From Arenimonas sp. (GTDB taxonomy: Bacteria > Pseudomonadota > Alphaproteobacteria > Rhizobiales > Rhizobiaceae), in the NCBI GenBank assembly GCA_019459145.1, contig JAIBEK010000063.1, positions 53,111-117,110 of the forward strand: a DNA stretch of 64,000 nt, read 5' to 3'. The position numbers and the translations under genes were made by a program. Positions 9,552 through 18,607 of this stretch are shown in pieces. The notes beneath the pieces are model-generated. The model was given only the letters and a program-made list of their open reading frames with translations, made no database searches and was not told the DNA's origin. Position 1 is the first letter of the stretch; each line of letters opens with the position of its first letter.

Positions 9552-10328
9552 TCAGCTCATCCAGTTGCCGCCATCGACATTGTAGGTTTGGGCGACGATG
9601 TAGTCGGCCTCGGGCGAGGCGAGGAAGATCGCCATGCCGGTCAAGTCTTCGGCGCGCCCCATGCGGCCGAAAGGCACGGCCTCGCCGACCAGTCTTTTCT
9701 TCTCGCCGGGCGGGCGTTCTTCATATCTGGCGAAAAGCGCATCCACGCCGTCCCAGTGCTCGCCGTCGACGACGCCGGGGGCGATCGCGTTGACGTTGAT
9801 GCCATGCTTGATGAGGTCGAGGCCGGCCGACTGGGTGATCGAGATGATGGCCGCCTTGGTGGCGCAATAGATGGCGACCAGCGCCTCGCCGCGACGTCCC
9901 GCCTGGCTTGCCATGTTGATGATCTTGCCACCCTTGCCGCGGGCGATCATTGATTTCGCCGCCGCCTGCAGCATGAACAATGAGCCGGCGACATTGATCG
10001 AGAAGAGCCTGTCATAGCTTTCCCGGGTGATCTCGACGATTGGCGCCAGATCGAACAGCGCCGCATTGTTGACCAGGATGTCGATGCCGCCGGTCTTTTC
10101 CTCGATCGCCCTGATCGCCGCTTCGATCGATGCCTGGTCGGTGACGTCGAGCCGCAGCGGATAGGCCCTGTCGCCAATCTCGGAGGCCGTCCGTCCGGCC
10201 CGCTCGACGTCGATGTCGGCGATGGCGACAGTCGCGCCTTCGCGCACATAGGCCTCGGCGAAGGCGCGGCCTATGCCGCGCGCCGATCCGGTGATCAGCG
10301 CCGATTTGCCCTCCAGCCGGCCGCTCAT
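9552..10328 (-). CDS. smoS: Sorbitol dehydrogenase, short-chain type
   Basis: The 258-residue SDR oxidoreductase has the NAD-binding motif [12 protein letters not shown] at about residue 87, an active-site Ser in NMASQAG and the YCATK catalytic Tyr/Lys motif. It most closely matches SmoS/polyol dehydrogenases that oxidise D-sorbitol to fructose (and galactitol to tagatose). Its ATG overlaps the end of smoK by 4 bp. The C-terminus NVDGGNWMS is typical of the family. Confidence 0.9.
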   Translation of the reverse strand: MSGRLEGKSALITGSARGIGRAFAEAYVREGATVAIADIDVERAGRTASEIGDRAYPLRLDVTDQASIEAAIRAIEEKTGGIDILVNNAALFDLAPIVEITRESYDRLFSINVAGSLFMLQAAAKSMIARGKGGKIINMASQAGRRGEALVAIYCATKAAIISITQSAGLDLIKHGINVNAIAPGVVDGEHWDGVDALFARYEERPPGEKKRLVGEAVPFGRMGRAEDLTGMAIFLASPEADYIVAQTYNVDGGNWMS

Positions 10329-11323
10329 ATCGCCAATCCCTTGTCATCGAAGCGATGGATGCGGTCGGTGTCGGGGGTGACGAATACCGTGTCGCCGTGG
10401 CGCGCGGCAAATTCGCCGCCGGCCCTGGCGGTCACCTGGCCGATGCCGTCGACGGAAATGTGCAGGAAAGTATCCGACCCCAGATGCTCGGCGACCGTGA
10501 CCTTGCCCTTCCAGGTGCCGCTCTCCGTCGACAGCGTCACATGCTCGGGACGAATGCCGATCGTCGGCGCACCGTGCGGCGTGGCCGCCGCGCCGGAGAT
10601 CAGGTTCATCTTCGGCGAGCCAATGAAGCCGGCGACGAAGAGGTTGGCCGGGTTGTGATAGAGCTCGAGCGGCGAGCCCACCTGCTCGATACGGCCCTTG
10701 TTGAGGACGACGATCTTGTCGGCCATGGTCATCGCCTCGACCTGGTCATGGGTCACATAGATCGAGGTGGCGTTGAGCTGCTGGTGCAGTTGGGAGATCT
10801 CGAGGCGCATGTTGACGCGCAGCGCCGCGTCAAGGTTCGACAAGGGCTCGTCGAACAGGAAGCATTCCGGCGAGCGAACGATGGCGCGACCGATGGCGAC
10901 GCGCTGGCGCTGGCCGCCGGACAGCTGGCGCGGCTTGCGGTCGAGATAGTCGGTGAGGTTGAGGATGCGGGCCGCATCGGCGACCTTCCGGTCGATTTCC
11001 GCCTTGTCCATGCCGGCCATCTTCAGCGGGAAGCCGATATTGGAACGCACGCTCATATGCGGATAGAGCGCATAGGACTGAAACACCATGGCGAGGCCGC
11101 GCTGCGACGGCTGCCTGGCGGTGGCGTCGACGCCGTCGATCAGGATGCGGCCGCCGGAGACATCCTCGAGGCCGGCGATCAGCCGCAATAGGGTGGACTT
11201 GCCACAACCCGAGGGGCCGACGAAGACGACGAATTCGCCATCGTTGATCTGAAGGTCGATCGACGGGATGACGGCGGCCTCGCCGAAGGACTTGGACACA
11301 TTCTGGAGTGTGATGCTACCCAT
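10325..11323 (-). CDS. smoK: Polyol ABC transporter ATP-binding protein
   Basis: The 332-residue MalK/UgpC-type ATPase has Walker [10 protein letters not shown], signature [14 protein letters not shown] and Walker [13 protein letters not shown], followed by a C-terminal OB-fold (TOBE) regulatory domain with IGIRPEHV. It energises the SmoFG permease. It lies 10 bp after smoG and overlaps smoS by 4 bp. Confidence 0.93.
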   Translation of the reverse strand: MGSITLQNVSKSFGEAAVIPSIDLQINDGEFVVFVGPSGCGKSTLLRLIAGLEDVSGGRILIDGVDATARQPSQRGLAMVFQSYALYPHMSVRSNIGFPLKMAGMDKAEIDRKVADAARILNLTDYLDRKPRQLSGGQRQRVAIGRAIVRSPECFLFDEPLSNLDAALRVNMRLEISQLHQQLNATSIYVTHDQVEAMTMADKIVVLNKGRIEQVGSPLELYHNPANLFVAGFIGSPKMNLISGAAATPHGAPTIGIRPEHVTLSTESGTWKGKVTVAEHLGSDTFLHISVDGIGQVTARAGGEFAARHGDTVFVTPDTDRIHRFDDKGLAI

Positions 11324-11333
11324 CTTGCTATTC

Positions 11334-12164
11334 CTATTTGACGGCGCCGAAGGTCAGGCCGCGGACGAGTTGTTTCTGGCTGAACCAGCCGAGGATCACG
11401 ATCGGCGCGATGGCCATGGTCGAGGCGGCCGACAGCTTGGCGTAGAAGAGACCCTCGGGGCTCGAGTATGAGGCGATGAAGGCGGTGAGCGGTGCTGCCT
11501 TGGAGGCCGTCAGGTTGAGGGTCCAGAAGGCTTCGTTCCAGGACAGGATGACATTGAGGAGCAGCGTCGAGGCGATCCCGGGAATGGCCATCGGGGTCAG
11601 GACGTAGACGATCTCCTTCATCAGCGAGGCGCCATCCATGCGCGCGGCTTCGAGGATCTCGCCGGGGATTTCCTTGAAATAGGTGTAGAGCATCCACACG
11701 ATGATCGGCAGGTTGATCAGGGTCAGCACGATGACCAGGCCGGTGCGGGTGTCGAGCAGGCCGCCGTCGCGAAACAGGATGTAGAGCGGCACCAGAACGC
11801 CGACTGGCGGCAGCATCTTGGTGGAGAGCATCCACATCAGGATGTCCTTGGTCCGCCTGGTGGGCGAAAAGGCCATGGACCAGGCCGCCGGAACGGCGAT
11901 GACGAGGCCGGCGAGCGTCGAGCCCAAGGAGATTACCACCGAGTTCATGAAGTGGCGGAAATAGTTCGACCGCTCCTGCACCTCGGCATAGTTCTCGGTC
12001 GTCCAGTCGAAGAACAGGAAGGACGGTGGCGAGGCGATCGCCTCCGCCTCGGTCTTGAAGCTCGTCAGGAAGGTCCAGAGGATCGGGAAGAAGATCAGGA
12101 CGCCGATCGTCCAGGCGAGCGCGGTCCACAGGATCTTGCGGCGAACGGGAATGGCGCGGGCCAT
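11334..12164 (-). CDS. smoG: Polyol ABC transporter permease
   Basis: The 276-residue inner-membrane permease of the MalG family has six predicted helices. Its cytoplasmic EAA loop reads [20 protein letters not shown], with the Gly contact for the ATPase. ATG 12164 was chosen because it is 2 bp after the smoF stop and the protein then begins [10 protein letters not shown] just before helix 1. The upstream extension of the frame overlaps smoF out of frame and is not coding. Confidence 0.92.
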   Translation of the reverse strand: MARAIPVRRKILWTALAWTIGVLIFFPILWTFLTSFKTEAEAIASPPSFLFFDWTTENYAEVQERSNYFRHFMNSVVISLGSTLAGLVIAVPAAWSMAFSPTRRTKDILMWMLSTKMLPPVGVLVPLYILFRDGGLLDTRTGLVIVLTLINLPIIVWMLYTYFKEIPGEILEAARMDGASLMKEIVYVLTPMAIPGIASTLLLNVILSWNEAFWTLNLTASKAAPLTAFIASYSSPEGLFYAKLSAASTMAIAPIVILGWFSQKQLVRGLTFGAVK

Positions 12165-12166
12165 GG

Positions 12167-13039
12167 TCAGCTCTCCAGGTTCTTGCCGATCAGGCGGATG
12201 AGGAAGAAGGCGACGATATTGGCAAGCACCACCGCGACGATGCCGCCGGCCGATGCGCCGCCCACGTCGAACTGCAGCAGGGCCTGGGTATAGACGAGAT
12301 AGGTGATGTTGGTGCTCTGCGTGCCGGGGCCGCCATTCGTGGTGACCAGGATCTCGGCGAAGACCGACAGCAGGAAGATCGTTTCGATCAGGATGACCAC
12401 CGTGATGGCGCGGGCCATATGCGGCAGGATGATGTAGGCGAGCTTCGACCAAGGACCTGCACCGTCCATCTCGGCGGCTTCTTTCTGCTCCTCGTCGAGC
12501 GATTGCAGGGCGGTCAGCAGAATGAGCGTGGCAAACGGCAGCCATTGCCAGGCGACGATGATGATGATCGAGGTGAGCGGGGCGACGGCCAGCCAGTCGA
12601 GCGGCTGGAGGCCCAATGACTTGGCAATCCAGGCGAACAGGCCGTTCACCGGGTTCATCAGCATGTTCTTCCACACCAGCGCCGAGACGGTCGGCATGAT
12701 GAAGAACGGCGCGATCACCAGAATGCGCACGATGCCCTGGCCGAACATCGGTTGGTCCAGCAGAAGCGCCAGCGCGATACCGCCGATGACGGTGATCGCC
12801 AGCACCCCGCCGACGAGCAGCAGCGTATTGGCAAGGGCGTCGAAGAAGGCGGGATCGGTGAGGAAATAGCGGTAGTTCATGAAGCCGGCGAACTCTTCCA
12901 TGCCGGGCATCAAAAGGTTGTAGCGCAGGAAGGAGAAATAGACCGTCATCGCCAGCGGCACGATCATCCATGCCAGGAGCAGGATCACGGAGGGCGCCAT
13001 CATCAGGCGCGCCGCGGAATGGGTGTGTGTCGTCGCCAT
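12167..13039 (-). CDS. smoF: Polyol ABC transporter permease
   Basis: The 290-residue MalF-family permease has six helices, an ARLMMAPSVILLL N-terminal helix and an EAA loop AAEMDGAGPWSKLAYIILP. ATG 13039 (MATTHTHS) gives a normal N-terminus; a longer frame adds low-complexity sequence without membrane segments. It pairs with SmoG to form the membrane pore. A 216-bp gap separates it from smoE. Confidence 0.92.
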   Translation of the reverse strand: MATTHTHSAARLMMAPSVILLLAWMIVPLAMTVYFSFLRYNLLMPGMEEFAGFMNYRYFLTDPAFFDALANTLLLVGGVLAITVIGGIALALLLDQPMFGQGIVRILVIAPFFIMPTVSALVWKNMLMNPVNGLFAWIAKSLGLQPLDWLAVAPLTSIIIIVAWQWLPFATLILLTALQSLDEEQKEAAEMDGAGPWSKLAYIILPHMARAITVVILIETIFLLSVFAEILVTTNGGPGTQSTNITYLVYTQALLQFDVGGASAGGIVAVVLANIVAFFLIRLIGKNLES

Positions 13040-13215
13040 GGGGTCAGCGCCTTTTCGCCATGTGCAGGTTGAGTGAGGGCCGCGCCAGTTGCGCAAGGGC
13101 GCCTGTGCGGCCCTCCGGCCTCCCGGTCTCGGTCATGCGACCGATGCCAGGAGGCTTCGATAAAGGGGGAGCCCGGTCGGCCCGGCCATGTGGCCAGCCG
13201 GCCGTGCTCCAGTCG

Positions 13216-13242
13216 GAGCGGGGAGGAGAGGTCTCCCCGCTC
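13216..13242. terminator. Hairpin between smoE and smoF
   Basis: GAGCGGGGA (13216-13224) and TCCCCGCTC (13234-13242) form a perfect 9-bp stem with a 9-nt loop just downstream of the smoE stop on the minus strand. There is no strong T-run. Hairpins here usually protect or partly terminate the binding-protein mRNA, giving more binding protein than permease. Confidence 0.55.
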
Positions 13243-13255
13243 TTCGTCGGGGAGC

Positions 13256-14569
13256 TTACTTGATGTAGCCGGCCTTCATCATTTCCCGTTCAGTCAGCTT
13301 CTGGGCGTTGTCGAGCGCCTGGTCGACGCTGACCTGACCGGCGAGGGCCGCCGAGAACTGCTGGCCGACGGCCGTGCCGATGCCCTGGAATTCGGGAATG
13401 GCGACGAACTGGACGCCGACATAGGGGACCGGCTTGACAGTCGGGCTTTTCGGGTCCGCCGCATTGATGGAGTCGAGCGTCATCTTCGCGAACGGCGCCG
13501 CCTTCTGGTATTCCGGGTTCTCGTAGAGCGAGGTGCGGGTTCCCGGCGGAACATTGGCCCAGCCTTCCTTGTCGGCGACCATCTTCAGGTAGTCCTTGCC
13601 GGTTGCCCAGGCGACGAACTTCTCGGCTGCTTCGGCCTTCTGGGTGCCGGCCGGAATGGCCAGGTTCCAGGCCCACAGCCAGTTGCCGCGCTTGCCGAGG
13701 CCCGTGTCGGGAGCGAGCGCGAAGCCGACCTTGTCGGCCACGGTCGAGTCCTTCGGATTGGTGACGAAGGAGGCGGCGACGGTCGCATCGATCCACATGC
13801 CGCACTTGCCGGTCTGGAACAGCGCCAGGTTCTCGTTGAAGCCGTTCGAGGAGGCCCCCGGGGGCCCTGCGTCCTTCATCAGGTTGACGTAGAATTCGAG
13901 CGCCGTCTTCCATTCCGGCTGGTCGAACTGTGGCTTCCAGTTCTCGTCGAACCAGCGCGCGCCGAAGGCGTTGGCGGTCGCGGTCAGGAAGGCCATGTTC
14001 TCGCCCCAGCCGGCCTTGCCGCGCAGGCAGATGCCATAGACCTCGTTGTCCTTGTCCGTCATCTTGCGGGCGGCATCGGCGACGAAGTCCCAGGTCGGGG
14101 CGTCGGGCATGGAAAGCCCGGCCTTTTCCATCAGGTCCTTGCGATACATGACCATCGAGCTTTCGCCGTAGAAGGGTGCGGCGTAGAGCTTGCCGTCCTC
14201 GCCGGTCAGGCCGGAGCGGATCGCGGGCAGGAGGTCGTCGGCGTCATAGTCGGCGCCAAGATTGTCGAGCGGCAAGAGCCAGCCCTGCTTGGCCCAGATC
14301 GGCACTTCATAGGTGCCGATGGTGAGAACGTCGAACTGGCCGCCCTTGGTGGCGATGTCGGTCGTCACCTTCTGGCGCAGCACGTTTTCCTCGAGGGTAA
14401 CCCATTCGAGGTCGATGCCGGGGTTCTTAGCGGTGAAATCATCCGTCAGCTTCTGCATCCGGATCATGTCGCCGTTGTTGACGGTAGCGATGGTGAGGGT
14501 TTCGGCCGAAGCCATGCCGGTAAGGGCCATTGCCGAGCAGGCGCCCAGCAGGATCGTCTTCAATGTCAT
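13256..14569 (-). CDS. smoE: Polyol ABC transporter periplasmic binding protein
   Basis: The 437-residue extracellular solute-binding protein (family 1) has a signal peptide ending near MASAETLTIATV. The mature protein has the family's FTAKNPGIDLEWVTL and GEDGKLYAAPFYGESSMVMYRKDL segments, matching sorbitol/mannitol-binding SmoE proteins. It is the first structural gene of the operon. A GGGAGGAAG ribosome site precedes ATG 14569, and a promoter with an inverted repeat lies within the 76 bp upstream. Confidence 0.92.
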   Translation of the reverse strand: MTLKTILLGACSAMALTGMASAETLTIATVNNGDMIRMQKLTDDFTAKNPGIDLEWVTLEENVLRQKVTTDIATKGGQFDVLTIGTYEVPIWAKQGWLLPLDNLGADYDADDLLPAIRSGLTGEDGKLYAAPFYGESSMVMYRKDLMEKAGLSMPDAPTWDFVADAARKMTDKDNEVYGICLRGKAGWGENMAFLTATANAFGARWFDENWKPQFDQPEWKTALEFYVNLMKDAGPPGASSNGFNENLALFQTGKCGMWIDATVAASFVTNPKDSTVADKVGFALAPDTGLGKRGNWLWAWNLAIPAGTQKAEAAEKFVAWATGKDYLKMVADKEGWANVPPGTRTSLYENPEYQKAAPFAKMTLDSINAADPKSPTVKPVPYVGVQFVAIPEFQGIGTAVGQQFSAALAGQVSVDQALDNAQKLTEREMMKAGYIK

Positions 14570-14589
14570 ATCTTCCTCCCAGAAGAAAA

Positions 14590-14610
14590 ATGAGCATTTG
14601 CTTTGCTCAT
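14590..14610. promoter_or_regulatory. Putative operator of the polyol operon
   Basis: ATGAGCA (14590-14596) and TGCTCAT (14604-14610) form a perfect inverted repeat with a 7-bp spacer, 21-41 bp upstream of the smoE ATG. A further partial half-site (GTGAGTAATTGC on the minus strand) overlaps the -10 region. The adjacent SorC-type regulator is the obvious candidate binder. Confidence 0.6.
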
Positions 14611-14615
14611 GGGCA

Positions 14616-14645
14616 ATTACTCACTTTAGGGCGAGGCAATGTCAA
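14616..14645 (-). promoter_or_regulatory. Putative sigma-70 promoter of smoE
   Basis: On the minus strand TTGACA (14645-14640) is followed after 18 bp by AGTAAT (14621-14616). The -35 box is a perfect consensus. The -10 box abuts the inverted repeat at 14590-14610, so a bound regulator would affect initiation. Confidence 0.55.
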
Positions 14646-14724
14646 TGCAGAATCCATGCTGCGGTGCCGAAGGCGGAGCCCAAGGCATTGTGTCGGTGAA
14701 GAAAAATATGAAGTTGAGAACGGC

Positions 14725-15678
14725 TCAGCCGGCCAGCAGATGGCGGGCGGCATCCTCGTCGGTGATCAGCCCGTTGATGTAGCCGCCGATCGTGGCACCG
14801 CGGATGGCGTCGAGTTTGCGCCGCCCGCGGGCAAGCCCGATGACGATGGAGGTCTCGCGCGAGGGTATAGCGATGCTCGCCACGCGCTCGTTCACCGGAT
14901 GGTCGAGCAGCTTTCCGTCCGCGCCGAAGATCCAGCCGCAGATTTCTCCGGACGCGCCGGCGGCCAGAAGTTCGGCCATCTCGTCGTGACGCAGGAACCC
15001 GTCCACCAGAAGCGGTGCGCTGCTTCCCATCTCGCCGATGCCGACAAAGGTCACATCGGAGCGTCGCCCGAGCTCGATCGTCGGTGCGACGAGCGGTTGC
15101 CGGCGCAGCAGGTCGCGTTCGTCGCGGGATGAGACGATGACGGGAAGCGGCATCGGGAAATGCGGCGCCTTCACCGCGTCCGCCATGGAGAAGATGACGT
15201 TGAAATAGGCGGCGGATCCGTCCGGGCTGATATTGCCCGTCAGCGAGACGATCTTGTGCTGCGGACATTCCATCGGCGACAACTGGTCGACCATGGCGCG
15301 CAGTGTCCGCCCTGTTCCCATGCCGATGATCAGCGGATCCGGCTGCTTGAGCCAGCGCTCGAGTTCGGCGGCCCCCGCTTCGGCGACGCCGACGGATGTC
15401 GAGTCCGAACCCGGATCGGTGGGCACGATCTCGACCTGTCTCAGGCCGAACTTCGCCTTCACCGCCTCGGCAAGTTCCATGCAGGCGGCGATCGGATGGT
15501 CGAGACGGACCTTGATCAGCTTCTCGGCGACGGCCAGCGAGACCAGTCGCTGGGCACTCTGGCGGGATATGCTCATGGCGGCGGCGATCTCGTCCTGGGT
15601 GCGCCCGGCGACATAATAGAGCCAGCCGGCTCGCGCCGCATCGTCCAGCCTTGTCTGTGCTTCGCCTCGTCTTGCCAT
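14725..15678 (-). CDS. SorC-family sugar-binding transcriptional regulator of the polyol operon
   Basis: The 317-residue protein has an N-terminal HTH (TQDEIAAAMSISRQSAQRLVSLA, residues about 27-50) and a SorC-type sugar-phosphate-binding domain containing IIGMGTGRTLRAMVDQL and TFVGIGEMG. ATG 15678 (MARRGEAQ) is preferred; an upstream start would add 13 residues. It lies immediately upstream of smoE in the same direction and most likely controls it in response to a polyol or its phosphorylated product. Confidence 0.88.
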   Translation of the reverse strand: MARRGEAQTRLDDAARAGWLYYVAGRTQDEIAAAMSISRQSAQRLVSLAVAEKLIKVRLDHPIAACMELAEAVKAKFGLRQVEIVPTDPGSDSTSVGVAEAGAAELERWLKQPDPLIIGMGTGRTLRAMVDQLSPMECPQHKIVSLTGNISPDGSAAYFNVIFSMADAVKAPHFPMPLPVIVSSRDERDLLRRQPLVAPTIELGRRSDVTFVGIGEMGSSAPLLVDGFLRHDEMAELLAAGASGEICGWIFGADGKLLDHPVNERVASIAIPSRETSIVIGLARGRRKLDAIRGATIGGYINGLITDEDAARHLLAG

Positions 15679-15764
15679 GCGGATCGGCACCACCCTTTCA
15701 GGCAGCAGTGCTGCCAATTTTTGGCAGGGCTGTCAAATCGCTCGCCCTGGTCCGTGAGCGGGCG

Positions 15765-15971
15765 TCATTCCGCCAGCAGGCCGTCGAACACTTCCAGCAT
15801 GGCATCGGCTATGGCCTTGCCGAGTGCGTCGGCGCTCGAGGCGAGCGCTTCCTCATCCATGTCGCGCGCCGCGAGCGCGAAGGTCGCGCCCTCGATGGTG
15901 ACGATCTCCTGGGCTCGCTGGATCGCCCACAGGGCAAATTCAGCCCGACTGCCGATTTCCGTGGTTTCCAT
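15765..15971 (-). CDS. Small protein of unknown function
   Basis: The 68-residue acidic, Ala/Glu-rich protein (METTEIGSRAEF to VFDGLLAE) looks all-helical and has no signal or membrane segment. ATG 15971 has a GGAAAG ribosome site 7 bp upstream; a TTG at 15986 is the alternative. It lies upstream of the polyol regulator but has its own leader. The family is not recognised. It reads as coding because codon use and start context are good. Confidence 0.55.
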   Translation of the reverse strand: METTEIGSRAEFALWAIQRAQEIVTIEGATFALAARDMDEEALASSADALGKAIADAMLEVFDGLLAE

Positions 15972-16156
15972 CACAGTTCTTTCCAATGGTTTGCGTTGTG
16001 CCGCTTATAGCGGTTGCGGGCTGCTACGACAGCCGTCCCGCGGCAAAAATGAAGGGAGATCGCATGGGGGCTGGTCTGTGTTCGCGGCACTTGCCGGCGG
16101 TTGCCCGTCATTGGATAGTGATATTCCTATATTATTGAAAAGGGGCTAGTCTGCCC

Positions 16157-16177
16157 CTGTGGCGTCTGGCGCCACAG
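16157..16177 (+). other. 5' leader hairpin of the EF-hand gene
   Basis: CTGTGGCG (16157-16164) and CGCCACAG (16170-16177) form a perfect 8-bp stem with a 5-nt loop, preceded by a second small hairpin (GGGGC/GCCCC, 16143-16157). They sit 44 bp before the start codon and may stabilise the mRNA or terminate upstream transcription. Confidence 0.4.
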
Positions 16178-16220
16178 CGAGACTTCGTTTCCACTTTCAA
16201 ACAGGTAAGGGAGATACCCC

Positions 16221-16715
16221 ATGGGACGAACAATGAAATCCACGGTCAGCGCGATGATCACGGTGATGCTGCTCGCCGGCGTGGCCGAGGCACAGCAATT
16301 CGGTTATGGTTCCGGACCCGGCTGGGGTCGCGGCAACATGATGATGGGCAACATGCCCGGGCGTGGCCGCTTTCCGATCATCGACGCCGATGACAATGGG
16401 GTGGTCTCGGCGGAAGAGGCCGCTTCGGCCGCCGAGGAAGTCTTCGCCGCCATGGACGCAGACGACAATGCCGAACTGACCATGGAAGAATACATGCTGG
16501 TTCGCATGGGGCCGCAGGATGGCTGGAACAAGACCCGCCAGGCCGCGCGCGAGAAGGAGAAGACCGAGCGTTTCGGCGAGATGGATCTGGACAAGAACGA
16601 TACCGTTTCCCAGGCCGAGTTCATCGCCGGCGCCAAGGCGCATTTCAATGCCGCCGATGCCGACAAGGACGGCAAGGTGACCCCGTGGGAATGGCGCAGC
16701 CAGCAGTGGAACTGA
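16221..16715 (+). CDS. Secreted EF-hand calcium-binding protein
   Basis: The 164-residue protein has a signal peptide (cleavage about residue 24, VAEA/QQ) and a Gly/Met-rich linker. Four EF-hand loops follow at residues 55-66, 79-90, 122-133 and 146-157 (for example DADKDGKVTPWE), each with Asp at position 1 and Glu at position 12. It should act in the periplasm or outside the cell as a calcium-binding or calcium-sensing protein. GGGAG precedes ATG 16221. It stands alone between convergent neighbours; its partner is unknown. Confidence 0.85.
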   Translation: MGRTMKSTVSAMITVMLLAGVAEAQQFGYGSGPGWGRGNMMMGNMPGRGRFPIIDADDNGVVSAEEAASAAEEVFAAMDADDNAELTMEEYMLVRMGPQDGWNKTRQAAREKEKTERFGEMDLDKNDTVSQAEFIAGAKAHFNAADADKDGKVTPWEWRSQQWN

Positions 16716-16745
16716 TCCGTTAGGTTTAGAGATTTCCGTGAAGCC

Positions 16746-16780
16746 TGTTTGGGCGTCTCCCTTGCGGCGGCGCCCAAACA
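16746..16780. terminator. Bidirectional terminator-like hairpin
   Basis: TGTTTGGGCG (16746-16755) and CGCCCAAACA (16771-16780) form a perfect 10-bp stem between the convergent EF-hand and permease genes. The flanks carry no long T-run, but position and symmetry fit a two-way terminator. Confidence 0.65.
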
Positions 16781-16796
16781 CACACAGGTAATCAGG

Positions 16797-17642
16797 CTAG
16801 CGGATGCCGGCGCGCAGGAAGGCCTGAATGAATTGCCGCTGGAAGATCAGGAAGGCGATCATCAGTGGTGAGACGACCATCAGCGTCGCGGCGCTGATCA
16901 TCGATATGTCGACGCCGCTTTCGGGTGCGCCGAACAGCGACAGGCCGACGGTCAGCGGGCGCGTCGCGGCGGAATTGGTGACGATCAGCGGCCACAGGAA
17001 ATTGTTCCAGTGGGTGGCGACCGAAACCAGGGCATAGGCGAGATAGACCGGTCTGGCCGCCGGCACATAGACGCGCCACAAGATGCCAAGCCAGGAGCAG
17101 CCCTCGATGCGCGCGGCTTCCTCGAGCTCCAGCGGCACGGATTTGAACGCCTGCCTCAGCAGAAAGATGCCGAAGGCGCTGGCGACATAGGGTAGGCCCA
17201 TTCCCGCGATCGTATCGAACAGCGCCAGCCGCGAAATCATCGTATAGTTTTCGACGATCAGCACTTCCGGCAGGATGAACAGCTGCAAAAGCACCAGGAC
17301 GAACAGGGCTTCACGACCCGGAAAGCTGAACCGGGCGAAGGCATAGCCGGCAAGCGTGCAGAAGATGAGCTGGCCGGCGAGCGTGAAAGTCACCAGCATG
17401 AGGGTGTTGAGGAAATAGGTTGCCCACGGCGCGGAGGCCCAGGCGGTGCGGTAGTTTTCGAGAGTGAGAGGGGTTCCCGAGCCGAAAGCAAGGGCGGTAC
17501 CCGCCGGATGGAGCGAGGCCCAGAGAGCGAAGGCGAGCGGGGCGATCCAGAGGAGCGCCTGCAGCCAGGCGCCGATGGCATCGAGCGCTTCGACCATGCG
17601 GAACGGGCGGCGCGATATGGGCAGGGGCAACGGACTGCTCAT
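16797..17642 (-). CDS. Sugar/glycerol-phosphate-type ABC transporter permease (second)
   Basis: The 281-residue MalG/UgpE-type permease has six helices and an EAA loop EEAARIEGCSWLGILWRVYVP. It overlaps the upstream permease gene by 4 bp (17639-17642), fixing the start at MSSPLPLP. It is the last gene of the DeoR-controlled operon. The carbohydrate substrate cannot be read from the sequence. Confidence 0.9.
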   Translation of the reverse strand: MSSPLPLPISRRPFRMVEALDAIGAWLQALLWIAPLAFALWASLHPAGTALAFGSGTPLTLENYRTAWASAPWATYFLNTLMLVTFTLAGQLIFCTLAGYAFARFSFPGREALFVLVLLQLFILPEVLIVENYTMISRLALFDTIAGMGLPYVASAFGIFLLRQAFKSVPLELEEAARIEGCSWLGILWRVYVPAARPVYLAYALVSVATHWNNFLWPLIVTNSAATRPLTVGLSLFGAPESGVDISMISAATLMVVSPLMIAFLIFQRQFIQAFLRAGIR

Positions 17643-18532
17643 CGATAATGTATCCGTTTGTCGATGACGCCGAACTGGAGGATGGCGACCGTGCCGAGAA
17701 CGACCAGCACCAGGACCGTCATCGCCGCGGCATGCGGACGGTCGAAATAGGCGAAGGCCATTTCCCAGATCCAGTAGAGCACCAGTTTGGTGGCGTTGTT
17801 CGGTCCGCCCTTGGTCAGGATGAACAGGTGGTCGATCAACTTCACCGAATTGATCAGCGCGTTGATGAAGACGAAGGCTGTGGTCGGCATGAGAAGGGGA
17901 AGCAGAATGCGCCGCGTATAGGTGAGGCGCCCCGCCCCCTCGATCGCCGCTGCCTCCTTGAGGTCCGGCGGGATCGTCTGGAGCGCTGCCAGATAGAAGA
18001 TCATGAAGAAGCCGGCTTCCTTCCACACCGTCACCACGATGACGGCCCAGAGCGCGGTCTGCGGCTGGCCGAGCCAGTTGACCGGTCCGAGACCGAACAG
18101 ACCGGTGATACTGTCGATCACGCCGAGACCGGGCGTATAGAAGAACAGCCAGAGATTGGCAGCGGCGATCATCGGCAGCACGGTCGGGGTGAAATAGGCG
18201 CCACGGACAAACCCCCTCAGCGGGATGCGCGCATTGGCCCACAGGGCCATGGCGAGCGCCAGCGTGATCGACAGGGGTATGGTCACTCCGGCATAGAGGA
18301 GGTTGTTCCACACCACGGTCCAGAAGGTCGGATCATTCAAGAGGTCGAGATAGTTCTCGACGCCGTTGAAGACGGCCGGGCGGCGCGCCGTGCCGCGGGA
18401 GTAGAAGCTCGACAACAGCGTCGTGATCGTCGGCAGGAAGGCGAAAAGTGTGAGCAGGATCAATGCCGGCGAGACCAGCATCCAGCCGTAAAGGGCCTGT
18501 CTGCGCCTTTGATAGTGAGCGATCGAATCCAT
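17639..18532 (-). CDS. Sugar/glycerol-phosphate-type ABC transporter permease (first)
   Basis: The 297-residue MalF/UgpA-type permease has an N-terminal helix YGWMLVSPALILLTLFAF and an EAA loop KEAAAIEGAGRLTYTRRILLP. It begins 75 bp after the binding-protein gene and overlaps the next permease by 4 bp. Together they form the membrane channel of a CUT1-type importer. Confidence 0.9.
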   Translation of the reverse strand: MDSIAHYQRRRQALYGWMLVSPALILLTLFAFLPTITTLLSSFYSRGTARRPAVFNGVENYLDLLNDPTFWTVVWNNLLYAGVTIPLSITLALAMALWANARIPLRGFVRGAYFTPTVLPMIAAANLWLFFYTPGLGVIDSITGLFGLGPVNWLGQPQTALWAVIVVTVWKEAGFFMIFYLAALQTIPPDLKEAAAIEGAGRLTYTRRILLPLLMPTTAFVFINALINSVKLIDHLFILTKGGPNNATKLVLYWIWEMAFAYFDRPHAAAMTVLVLVVLGTVAILQFGVIDKRIHYR

Positions 18533-18607
18533 GGCGCGCCTTGAAGGATCTGGAGCGGCGAAAAGCGAAAATGGGACGGGCCTTTGGCTGACCCGTCCCG
18601 GGATTGC

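Noticed and set aside
15984..15986. TTG start for the small protein at 15765
   Set aside because: ATG 15971 has a well-spaced GGAAAG; the TTG would add five residues with no ribosome site.
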